From positions 52,011,454 to 52,075,453 of the forward strand of contig OZ022502.1 of the NCBI GenBank assembly GCA_963989385.1: a stretch of 64,000 bases of DNA. The letters run 5' to 3'. The position numbers were made by a program, and so were the translations under genes. This document shows, in pieces, positions 55,601-64,000 of this stretch. The stretch comes from Ctena decussata (taxonomy: Eukaryota; Mollusca; Bivalvia; Lucinida; Lucinidae). The notes under the pieces were generated by a model that was given only the letters and a program-made list of their open reading frames with translations, was not told the origin of the DNA and searched no databases. Each line of letters opens with the position of its first letter. Positions within the stretch are counted from its first letter, which is position 1.

Positions 55601-55838
55601 TGAGCCGCGACACGACAAAACCACCACAGTAGCATGTGCGCCCAGCGAAGACTCAGATCTGCCTGGGTAGCCGCCGAGTCTGATTAGTCTCTGTTGAGCG
55701 CTGAAAGCGTAGCTAAGTGCCTAAGCTAGCTTCATGCGGACAGCGAAGATTCTGATCAGTCTGAGCGAATGTCCACGCTGATCTGTGTCTTCGCTGGGCG
55801 CATATGTTACTTTGTTGGTTTTGTCGTCTCGCGGCTCT
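55601..55838. mobile_element. Family A MITE, second of a tandem pair
   Basis: TGAGCCGCGACACGAC to GTCGTCTCGCGGCTCT. It belongs to the GCATGTGCGCC subtype, unlike its neighbour, so the pair arose by a second insertion and not by duplication. Confidence 0.92.
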
Positions 55839-56454
55839 ATTATATAAAGTTGGTTAAGTTTGATGAATACATTACTATATCCTATTATCGTAATTTTGTT
55901 GTTTGGTTAAAATTCCGTTTATACGTTTATTCTTACGTAGTAAATTTTCTTTTGGTGACATTTTTGTAAGGCTTTCTTTGATATATCAGTGAAACTGGAG
56001 TCAAATTGGATGACCGCAATTATATGCGGATTCTGTATATCCTCATTTGCTCCAGCAAACCATTTGGATTGTATACACAACAGCAAAAGAAACGCATATT
56101 TTTAGTGTCTTGTTTTGCGTCATTAAATGTAATGATATTTTACTTAGTACTGGTATTTGTATATACGTGTTCATAGGTTCTACAGCATTTTTCTTGTCAC
56201 AGTGCAATTCTTCGAAAAAAATATGAGCATTTTTCTCCAAGAGTGCAAAAATCACAAAATTCTGGCGCACAGTGACAAAAAATAAATTATCAATAGGATT
56301 TAGCTGCACGTGAGTTCAGCATGATGTTTCCAACTTGAAAACGGTATAAAACTTTTTAAAAGAATGATTCTTATACAGCTAAATCGCACATGCTAAAATC
56401 TGCATTTTTCCAAAGTTTTTAGAAGATTTTGAAAATCGTCCGAATCATCAAATT

Positions 56455-56487
<33 letters not shown>

Positions 56488-57605
56488 GTAATTTCGGATT
56501 CAAAATGAATAAGGCTATGGGTAAAGGACCCGTTAAAAAACAAATTTCGGTTCGAAATGAGCACGTATTTTACTCATTTCCGGTTTGAGTTGCGAAATCT
56601 AAAAACCGATAAAATGTTTTGTTTTCCTGGAAAAAAAATCTTGTCTTCCGATTCGCTCACCGTAGACTGCCCTTTATAATAAAGGTGCTGTATGATTTTC
56701 ATTCAATTTTGCCCAGTGACTTCAAGGATCCAGCGCCCAAAAGTTCAATCTGTGGTTGCATTACTGGAAGGACGTACAGAGTTACTTCCCTTTGTTACAT
56801 ACTCTATTTAATTGTGACCACTTACCCTTTTATTAATCCGAACTGGAATCCATTTCCAATTTAGTTTGCTGAAAAATCACACAAAAAAATTATTTTGCTA
56901 TCGCAAAACTTGCCTACTTTACGGGATATGCACAAAAGGGCATACCATTGGTTGTAAGCTGAAAATTCTTGATGATGTTTCTGAGACATTGTAGCGTCCT
57001 AGATAAAGAGGGCATCAGTTTTGGAGTCAGGCACAACTCAGTTCAAGACACTGAGTTATCTGATCAGTATTTGTGAATTTTTGGATAGACCCCTTGATTG
57101 TTTACGCTTCCGTTACGCAAGAATAAACAAATAAAATTTCAAGTTTGCGACGAAGTGTACTCCATGCATTGATGATATCTTCCCTGTTTTGCCAATTTCA
57201 GCAGATATTTATTTTGACATAAAAACACCAAAAAGAAAAATTATGCGTTATTTTTGCTTTTGAGTATACAATCCAAACAAATAATTTTAAGAAAATAATG
57301 CAATAAGAAGCTTTTAGCTAGATTTCGTTTTACTAGCATTTTCAGTGATTATGTCAAGTTGTTTGATTAAGGGGTCTAAAAACGCAAAAAAAAAAAAAAA
57401 CAGTACAACGCTGCTTCCAGCAAACGGATTCTGATGTGTGTTTCAGTTTATCAAACAAAAGCATGTTGATCAATTTTGATATGAATTGTGAAATAGCGAA
57501 AATTTGGTGTTGGCAAGTAAGTGTTTAATTAAATGGCGCCTTAACGGCAAAAATCCCATAAGTTTTTTTCTTCATCTGCAACCCTCACGACATAAATATG
57601 TGACA
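55839..57605. other. No recognisable gene; poly-A tract
   Basis: Poly-A at about 56458-56486. Short ORFs lack domains. Confidence 0.45.
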
Positions 57606-57768
57606 GTATTTAGGAACGGAGGTAGTGCAGTGGTTTACGCGTTAGACTACCAATCCAGTCGCCCCAAGTTCGATCTCTTGCTCCCCCGGTTTTCGGACGA
57701 GACCAAACGGAGATCCCAGCTCCGTATGACCTATAATTTGTTGTTGGGTTGTTAAACCCGGTTTCACT
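57606..57768 (+). mobile_element. tRNA-derived SINE
   Basis: The head is tRNA-like: box A TAGTGCAGTGG (near 57623) and box B GTTCGATCTC (near 57668) at tRNA spacing. It cannot fold as a full tRNA with conserved stems. The body continues with GACGAGACCAAACGGAGATC and the tail ends GGGTTGTTAAACCC, typical of molluscan SINEs. Named families such as RUDI/V-SINE are possible but not verified. Confidence 0.75.
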
Positions 57769-58330
57769 CACACATTAATTTTGTACTTGCAACTGTATAT
57801 GCTTGTCTGTCACAAAGAGTTTACACCAGCAGCCCACTCTACTGAAAATACATCGACCATTTCCCCTAGATTTTGGTGGAAGTCTGAAAAAAATAACCGT
57901 TGTTCGGAACCGATCAATTTCATTCAAAGGAAAAGCAGTATCACGTAAGGCTACTGCACAGCAGTATTGTTTTTGTATCTGAAAGTTTGATTTAAATATT
58001 TTGTCTTTCTTTAGCATTTTCTCCCATGCGTTTGATTTCATTTATTTCAAATTTCATCTTATTTCATGATTCTGCACAAATTTTGCATTTGGTTTATTAA
58101 TCCAAATCATTTAGACAATGGCAGTTATACAAGCTGCCACACGGTAGTCCAGTGATGATGATAACCATATCAAAGCAGTTCCGTTTAGTTCATATGGAGT
58201 TAGGGAAAATGCTGATAAAAATTTTATAAAAATTCTCAATGATTTTCGGTCATCCTATATACTTTTCTGAAATATTTTATGTGATTTACTATTTCAGTCA
58301 GGAAATATTTTTCCTTGTCCGTGAATCGTA
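57769..58330. other. No recognisable feature
   Basis: Short ORFs only. Confidence 0.45.
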
Positions 58331-58428
58331 GCTGATTAACACGTCGGGCAGATCGCGAAATATTAAGTCACGACGGCAAAGCCGGAGTGAATTAACATTT
58401 GTCTCTGCCCGACAACACATGTGTTAAC
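58331..58428. mobile_element. Foldback element (TTAACACGTCGGGCAGA)
   Basis: GATTAACACGTCGGGCAGA pairs with TCTGCCCGACAACACATGTG-TTAAC; the centre carries ACGGCAAAGCCGGAGT. Confidence 0.7.
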
Positions 58429-58449
58429 TAAAAAATAGATTAGCTCTTG

Positions 58450-58585
58450 CAGTGAATTGTGTAGTAATTCACTGTTTGGAGGTCAGCTGTAAAGTAGATC
58501 ATATCACGAGCGCGGAGCACGAAGCATATATATCTACTTACAACTGACCGACAAACCGTGAATTATTACTTAACAATTCAATGCT
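58450..58585. mobile_element. Foldback element (AATTCACTGTTTGGAGGTCAG)
   Basis: Left arm GTAATTCACTGTTTGGAGGT-CAGCTGTAAAGTAGAT and right arm ATCTACTTACAACTGACC-GACAAACCGTGAATTATTAC, with a GC-rich loop. Confidence 0.75.
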
Positions 58586-59333
58586 TGAGCTGGACCCATT
58601 TCGAATCTAATATTCAACAACGCTGAAAAAAGGCCTTCTTTTTATTCAAATTCTCCCAACCTTTCTGCCAGCGCGTTCATGCTCCCGCTAATATTCTTAA
58701 CTGTGTCTAAGAAAAATGTACGTTTTTTATGGAGATTTTAGTGTGTGTTGGGGGGGGGGCTATACTGTCTAACGTCTCAAAACGTCACAAAATTACGCCA
58801 ATAATTGCCAGTGACATCAACAATTAGATTCATACGCGCTCCGAAACAGTAAACTTGTTGCAGAATACATGTAAAACACGGAAACATAAGCGCATTGTGT
58901 TAGAATCGGCGATAATTTACCGGTAGGGGAAATTATTTCGACTCTGACATAAAACGATATTGCGACGTTTTGCAAATGACAACTTTGAGGCGGACGTCGA
59001 CAGAGGTAAATGTTTATATCCGACATCATCATGGCGCGAAACTTGCACGCTGAGACGTTAGCAACGCGATTTATTACAAATTTTCACACGATGCCGTTTC
59101 CTATACCCTCAGTAGGAAACCATTAACGTCATGTTAGATTATGAGTCAGCTGCTTCGTACCGAGCATTTTACAAGCCATGTCGCAAAAAAAAATGGGTGC
59201 AACCAAAAATCAGGTTGAAAATTGATATGAAATCATGTAAATAATATATTTCACTGAATATACCGTTTACTCTACCCGTATGATTTAATATCACAAGAGT
59301 TGAACATAAAGCCATGTATTATTATTTCTCTAG
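58586..59333. other. 5' flank/intron of the plus Kazal gene
   Basis: No repeat or exon recognised. It ends in the acceptor ATTATTTCTCTAG (AG at 59332-59333), which starts the exon carrying the ATG. Confidence 0.5.
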
Positions 59334-59354
59334 GCAAACCCAAGTAAACAAAAC

Positions 59355-59418
59355 ATGGATCTCACCGTAGTCACCGTTTTAATGGGCCTGTTTGCTGCTA
59401 CTGTGGCAACTCCAACAA
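59355..59418 (+). CDS. Kazal inhibitor gene (plus), signal-peptide exon
   Basis: The exon runs from an acceptor at 59333 to a GTAAGT donor at 59419. Its ATG (59355, context AAAACATGG) opens MDLTVVTVLMGLFAATVATP(T): a short N region, a hydrophobic core and small residues before a predicted cleavage near A18. This is a classic secretory signal. The exon ends in phase 1, matching the phase of the following Kazal exon. Expected product: a small secreted serine protease inhibitor, which in bivalves commonly acts in haemolymph or mucus defence (family knowledge, not shown here). Confidence 0.85.
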
Positions 59419-59861
59419 GTAAGTACACACATAAACAGGTAGACAATCAACGTAGAAACAACGTCACAGCACCGTGACTGCAACGTTATAATGTTGGATA
59501 GACGTTGATACCAGCGTTATGCATCTGTTTGTTATATGCGTAGATTAATGTAAAAGTAACACATTTCATATGCTTACAGTTTATCTATTATTTCATTTTA
59601 TTGTAATATTTAATTTATTTTATTGTAATATTATTCATTTTATTGTAATATTATTTCAGTAGATTCTGATCTTGCTTCGTCTTAGTATTCAAGTCCGGGT
59701 CCGGTTCTTCAAAACTAACGACGTTAGCTAACAAGATGTTAAAACTTTCATTCAAACGTATTGTGTGCAACAACAATGCAAATTTTTGCCGAAAAAATAA
59801 TAGGAATATTTGTAGCTTTTGGTACCAAAATGTTCGCACGCCAAGAGAACTAACCCCACTT

Positions 59862-59893
59862 CGTTCCTTACGAAAGGAACGAAGTGGACTTTG
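59862..59893. repeat. Hairpin CCACTTCGTTCCTT
   Basis: CCACTTCGTTCCTT is followed after four bases by its exact complement AAGGAACGAAGTGG. Confidence 0.75.
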
Positions 59894-60033
59894 TACCCTT
59901 GGCATGCAAAGATGATATACCTCAGACTGTACCATGTTTTGTGTATCGTCTACACATCACTGAATCATCAACGCTGAAAAAAAATTGTTTCGGCTTTATG
60001 TTCCTGCTGGTTATATTGGCCTTATTCTTTCAG

Positions 60034-60145
60034 ACTATGAGGGATCTAGAATAGAAAAACGTGGAATAGCCTGCACGAGAGAATATAAGCCAGTCTGCGG
60101 ACAAGATGGCAAGACATACGGCAACAAGTGTACGCTTAAAGCAGC
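60034..60145 (+). CDS. Kazal inhibitor gene (plus), exon for domain 1
   Basis: 112-base exon between CCTTATTCTTTCAG and GTGAGT, phase 1 in, phase 2 out. It encodes [19 protein letters not shown], then [18 protein letters not shown](A). The KR pair may be a processing site freeing the mature inhibitor. The Kazal core is intact, but the C1 position (Ile, two before C2) and the C5 position (Ala, four after C4) are not cysteine, so the C1-C5 bridge is absent and C2-C4 and C3-C6 remain. P1 is Arg (C-T-R), predicting trypsin-like targets. It is a clear paralogue of 33081-33159 on the other strand. Confidence 0.9.
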
Positions 60146-60149
60146 GTGA

Positions 60150-60192
60150 GTCTCTCTCTCTCTTTCTCTCTAAAAATGCAAAAACAACACAT

Positions 60193-60238
<46 letters not shown>
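60150..60238. repeat. (CT)n microsatellite just after the exon 2 donor
   Basis: Two CT-rich runs (60150-60172, 60196-60238) within 100 bases of the donor site at 60146. Confidence 0.93.
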
Positions 60239-60241
<3 letters not shown>

Positions 60242-60319
60242 GCGTAAGTTCTATGTATCTGAAAATGCAGTTTCTGCAAAATAAAAACTTTGGGCGACAT
60301 AATATTTACTAAAACAGTA

Positions 60320-60495
60320 CAGTCTAACATGCTTATGTGGCAACCTCTATTAAGGGGTCAACTGTCTAAGGAAGACACAATAAATGGGTGACTTGAACCA
60401 AAATACAGTGCAAATGAGCCAAAGAATCACAGGTCTATCTTCAGCAACCATTTTTTTTGTTTCCCTTTGATGACCCCTTAGGACAAGTTCGACTG
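60320..60495. mobile_element. Pogo-like MITE, diverged copy
   Basis: CAGTCTAACATGCTTATG ... CCTTAGGACAAGTTCGACTG, with TA on the left. Shares AAATACAGTGCAAATGA and TGACCCCTTA with the copy at 43577. Confidence 0.75.
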
Positions 60496-60584
60496 CATGT
60501 GTCAGGAATTATCAAATTCTACGACTTCATAAACTGATAATTAGGGACTGGTCAGCCATCTACCTGTAGTTAAAGCGGTTTAAG

Positions 60585-61442
60585 GTGGTGATAATCACTG
60601 ATTTGGAGCAAAGACAAAAATCTGCATAAAACACTCAAAATACCACTGATCTTTCCAAAACTTAGCATATTCCTTCTTTATGTTGTTTCTGACAATTCAG
60701 ACTCCCAAAATGCAGCATTTTTTAAAGTTAAAAATTGTTTTTATAAGGAAAGATCAAAGGGTAATTTTGTGCGCAATAATCTGAAAAAATAATATTGTTA
60801 TTGAAAATATACTTAGTGCTGAGAGTTCCTTGTTGCATAATGGAGAGCGAGCTAGCAATTATTTTTTCAAACTCTTTCACACATTAGCAGGCTGAGCAGA
60901 TGAAAAAAGATGAGGTCTGTGTCCAAATTTTTTTGTCAAAACACACAGGTGAAACAGGTGAGACTATTTTAACAAGGTTGAACAATTTCATCTACACACC
61001 AGTGATCATGTAAGTAATGTATTATTTATACTGTAGGTGTTACATAGGTATGCTTGCCTACCCTATATTTAATAAATGCATCCAGTGTACATTACCTTGT
61101 ACGTGTTGAACATTTGAGAAAAAAGCTACCGTTTTCATCTGGTCTACATTACAATTTGAGAAAGAGTTGGAATAAATAATTGCTAGCTCGCTCTTCATTA
61201 TGCAATAATGCACCTTCAGAACTACCTAAATTTTCAATAACGATGTTAATTTTTTTGATTATTGCGCAGAAAATTACCCTTTGATCTTTCCTTATAAAAA
61301 CACTTTTTTAAGAAGCATGTACGTCTATTTTGTATTCTAAACTGTAAAGAACAACAAAAATAAGAAGTCTGCTAACTTTCAGGGAGATACGTTACTTTTT
61401 ATGGTTTTATGCAGATTTTTACATTTACCATAAATCACCACC
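60585..61442. mobile_element. 858 bp foldback element flanked by TTAA
   Basis: Begins GGTGGTGATAATCACTGAT and ends ATAAATCACCACC, with TTAA directly outside at 60581-60584 and 61443-61446. The arms (about 330 bases) share TTTATGCAGATTTTT, GATCTTTCCTTATAA, AAGGGTAATTTT and GAGCGAGCTAGCAATTATT. TTAA duplication is the piggyBac signature. No transposase, so non-autonomous. It lies in intron 2 of the plus Kazal gene. Confidence 0.85.
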
Positions 61443-61707
61443 TTAAGATGACAAAAAATATCTGTACTGTTTGAAAACTCGTCGGTATGAAATTTAATAT
61501 TTCCGTTTATTTCTCCACTTAATATCTCGAGACCCGCATTTAAGGACGGTAAGCTCTGGGTGGGTGGTATTGCTTCTTGCTATCAATTTACTTTCATACG
61601 ATCGGGCCTTTACTAAAACATATCTACAAAACCAACAATTAGCCAACATCATTATAAATAATCAACGACAAAAAACGAGGAAAAACGATGCAAATATTTC
61701 TTGGTAT

Positions 61708-61942
61708 CGGCACGCAGCATCAAACCAACTTAGCGGCATGTGCGCCCAGCCAAAACTCTGATCAGCCTGGGCGTCCGCCCAGCCTGATGAATGTTTTCGC
61801 TGTGCGCTTAAAGGGTATCTAAGGTTCTAAGCTACTTTCATTCAGACAGCAAAACTCTGATAAGACTGAGCAGATGCCTAGGCTGATCTGAGTCTTCGCT
61901 GGGCGCACATGCCACTTTGTTGTGTTTTTTCGTGTCACTTTC
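61708..61942. mobile_element. Family A MITE, diverged, GCATGTGCGCC subtype
   Basis: AACCAACTTAGCGGCATGTG to GCCACTTTGTTGTG; outer termini degraded. Confidence 0.8.
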
Positions 61943-62119
61943 GTTTCCCTATCTTCTGGAGGCTCCACATGTAATCTAGTTCAGATCGGAGGTCTAATAA
62001 TTGTGCTCGGACGACAACATGGCCTTTTTATATGCTTCCCCAGAGCTTTGCCTTAAAATCTATGAAGCCTCAGAAATGCATCGGCCATGAAAAATTCTGA
62101 TCAGTGGTCCTACTCATGC

Positions 62120-62150
62120 ATATGAGGGCGAGGGGGGGGGGGGGGGGGAT
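62120..62150. repeat. Poly-G tract
   Basis: About 18 consecutive G within a G-rich run. Confidence 0.9.
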
Positions 62151-62198
62151 GAGGGGATTGAAATGTCGTTAACGGTTTGTTCACAAAAAATAAACATT

Positions 62199-62436
62199 TG
62201 AGCCGCGACACGAGAAAACCAACAAAGTGGTTGTGCGCCCAGTGCAGACTCAGATCAGCCTGGGCATCCGCCCAGTCTGATCAGAGCCTTCGCTGTCCGC
62301 ATGGAGGTAGCTTTGAACCTTAGCTACCCTTTAAGCGCTTAGCGAAGAGTCTGATCAAACTTGTCGGATACCCAGGCTGATCTGAGTCTGCGCTGGGCGA
62401 ACAACCGCATTGTTGGTTTTGTCGTGACGCGGCTCA
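62199..62436. mobile_element. Family A MITE
   Basis: TGAGCCGCGACACGAG to GTCGTGACGCGGCTCA, TT on both sides. Confidence 0.93.
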
Positions 62437-62613
62437 TTTCTTTTTGTCCATTTCCACCAGGATCGTATTAGCAGAGTTATGGCCTTTGGTATTTTGTTAT
62501 TGGGCCTTGATACAGCTGGCATTCTGCAAGAGCCTGAAGTGTCGATCACCAGAAAAATCATAAATATAGGGAAAAATCATAAATATAACCTTTAAGAAGC
62601 CAAATTTTGGTGT

Positions 62614-62843
62614 TGAGCCGCGACACGACAAAAGCAACAAAGTGGTATGTGCGCCGAGCAAAGACTCAGATCAGCCTGGGCATCAACCCAGTCTGATCTG
62701 AGTCTTCGTTGTCCGCCTTAGACCCTTAGCTACCCTTAAAGTTCATCAGCCAAGACGCTGATCAGACTGGGCGACTGCCCAGGCTGATCTGAGTCTTCGC
62801 TGGGCGAACATGCCACGTTGTATGTTTCCTAGTGTCGCGGCTC
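62614..62843. mobile_element. Family A MITE, 30 bases before a Kazal exon
   Basis: TGAGCCGCGACACGAC to CTAGTGTCGCGGCTCG. It ends 29 bases before the exon at 62873, so part of the branch point/acceptor context may derive from its flank. Confidence 0.88.
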
Positions 62844-62872
62844 GTATATATTTCTATTTCTTATGTCTGCAG

Positions 62873-62986
62873 CGGCGTTTCACTGAGACACAGAGGAGAG
62901 TGTTTGTGCTATTGTCCAAAAATATTTGACCCCTACTGTGGCAAAGATGGTAGAACATACAAGAACAAGTGTGAAATGGAATGCAA
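62873..62986 (+). CDS. Kazal inhibitor gene (plus), exon for domain 2
   Basis: 114-base exon between TTCTTATGTCTGCAG and GTAAGT, phase 2-2. It encodes the end of domain 1 (GVSLRHRGEC) and most of domain 2: LCYCPKIFDPYCGKDGRT, then YKNKCEMEC. All of cysteines 1 to 5 are present, and cysteine 6 must be in a following exon beyond the window. P1 is Lys (C-P-K), predicting inhibition of trypsin-like proteases. The exon is the same modular unit (end of one domain plus the start of the next) as 17765-17881 and 19546-19659, so the gene probably continues as a multi-domain chain. Confidence 0.9.
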
Positions 62987-63103
62987 GTAAGTACCGTATA
63001 TAACCTTAATAATCTGGACCCAGTTGTTCAAAACTAACTAGAGCAAGTGAGCAGGGGCTCACGTATACCCCCGGCCAGTGCCACCGCCTAATATTAAAGC
63101 ATA

Positions 63104-63126
63104 TGTTACCAAACAGACAGACAGAC
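63104..63126. repeat. (CAGA)n microsatellite
   Basis: Four to five CAGA units. Confidence 0.8.
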
Positions 63127-63254
63127 AGATGGACGATCTATAACATACCTAGTGAAAGGACTATAGACAAATACCAAAGGGTTCCATTAAAACTTTGCAA
63201 TAAAAAAAAAGAATATACAAATTTAACATAAAATTTAAACACAAATTTACATAA

Positions 63255-64000
63255 AACTTTAATGTCTGTGACCTTGACCTAAAGTCAGCAGCAGCATCCA
63301 AATGATTTGAACTGATCAGTTTCCACCTAGCAGTAAACCTACTAACAAAGCAAAAAGTTCCAATCAAGTATACTGAAATATACGGTAAGCAAAAAGTACA
63401 ACTTAACAAACCACAATGGTACACAAATTCCTACGTATCTGACCTGGACCTTAGGTCAGCAGCAGTATCCAGATGATGCAAACTAATATGTATCTCTCCT
63501 GTAGTAACATTAAGCACATAAGAACAAGTTCCAGTAAAGGCTTTCAGAAAGACAGAGCAAAAACAGAAACTTAACGCAAAACTTTAACGCAGCTATTGTA
63601 CAAATTTCAATGTCTGTGACCTTGACCTTAGGACAGCAGTAGCAGCATGTAGATGATGCAAACTAATTAGTATCCATCCTCAGCTAAAATACTAAGCGCC
63701 ATTGAACAAGGTCTGGAGAATTGAAGGAAATGAAAAAAACTTAACACAAAACTTTAACGCAAATGTTAATGCTATTGTACTAACTTCAAAGTCTGTGACC
63801 TTGACCTTAGGACAGCAGCAGCATGTAGATGATGCAAACTAATAAGTATCCATCCTCAGCTAAAACATTAAGCATCATTGAACAAGGTCATGATAAAAGA
63901 AGCATACCAAAAAAACTTAACACAAAACTTCAACGCAGCTATTGTACAAATTTCTAAGTCTGTGACCTTGACCTTAGGACAGCAGTAGCAGCATCTAAAT
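63255..64000. repeat. 173 bp satellite, at least four copies, open to the right
   Basis: GTCTGTGACCTTGACCTTAG followed by GACAGCAGCAGCATGTAGAT and GATGCAAACTAAT recurs at about 63270, 63441, 63618, 63797 and 63963. Different from the satellite at 426-1480 except for the shared TGACCTTGACCTT core. It lies in the last intron seen of the plus Kazal gene. Confidence 0.9.

Noticed and set aside
57606..57680. A functional tRNA gene
   Set aside because: Box A and box B are present, but the acceptor and anticodon stems do not form; better read as a SINE head.
62614..62843. MITE supplying the splice acceptor of the 62873 exon
   Set aside because: The pyrimidine tract and AG lie in the 29 bases after the MITE end, outside the element.

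Overview
This is eukaryotic, AT-rich, repeat-dense genomic DNA. The tRNA-derived SINE, the 2A-bearing non-LTR retrotransposon, the many palindromic MITEs and the short-unit tandem cores with TGACCTTGACCTT motifs all suggest a mollusc, most likely a bivalve. The species cannot be fixed from the sequence. No bacterial operons, rRNA, canonical tRNA genes or CRISPR arrays were seen.

Host genes: two multi-exon genes for small secreted Kazal-type serine protease inhibitors, on opposite strands and pointing away from each other. The minus-strand gene has four recognisable coding exons (33159-33081, 19659-19546, 17881-17765, 16266-16233) whose phases join exactly into three Kazal domains, with a stop right after the last cysteine and an AATAAA signal about 125 bases on. 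Its signal-peptide exon was not found. The plus-strand gene has a signal-peptide exon (59355-59418) and two Kazal exons (60034-60145, 62873-62986), and runs off the right end. Internal Kazal exons are phase 2-2 modules. Three of the five domains are not canonical: the first domain of both genes lacks cysteines 1 and 5, and the second domain of the minus gene lacks cysteines 2 and 4. In each case exactly one disulfide pair of the family is lost.

Mobile elements: the 13.4 kb intron of the minus gene holds, in gene orientation, an intact 1115-residue LINE ORF2 (20325-23672) with a 2A ribosome-skipping motif near its N terminus, a small hydrophobic ORF ending one base before it, and a separate 420-residue ORF1-like gene (29002-30264). 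A truncated relative lies at 13100-13455. A decayed plus-strand LINE occupies 48425-50030. At least 15 copies of one 240 bp palindromic MITE (TGAGCCGCGAC...), several 67 bp palindromes, pogo/Tigger-like, TTAA-flanked and Harbinger-like elements and several large foldbacks fill the introns and intergenic DNA.

Tandem repeats: a 175 bp dimeric satellite (426-1480), a 47 bp minisatellite in two arrays (2240-4300, 46216-46950) that appears to derive from the core of a palindromic element found singly at 17326 and 35268, a 31 bp minisatellite (35465-36345), a 77 bp repeat (53150-53455), a 173 bp satellite (63255-64000), and several elements with 150-175 bp tandem cores like the pearl/HINE elements known from bivalves. 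The remaining stretches show nothing recognisable by eye.
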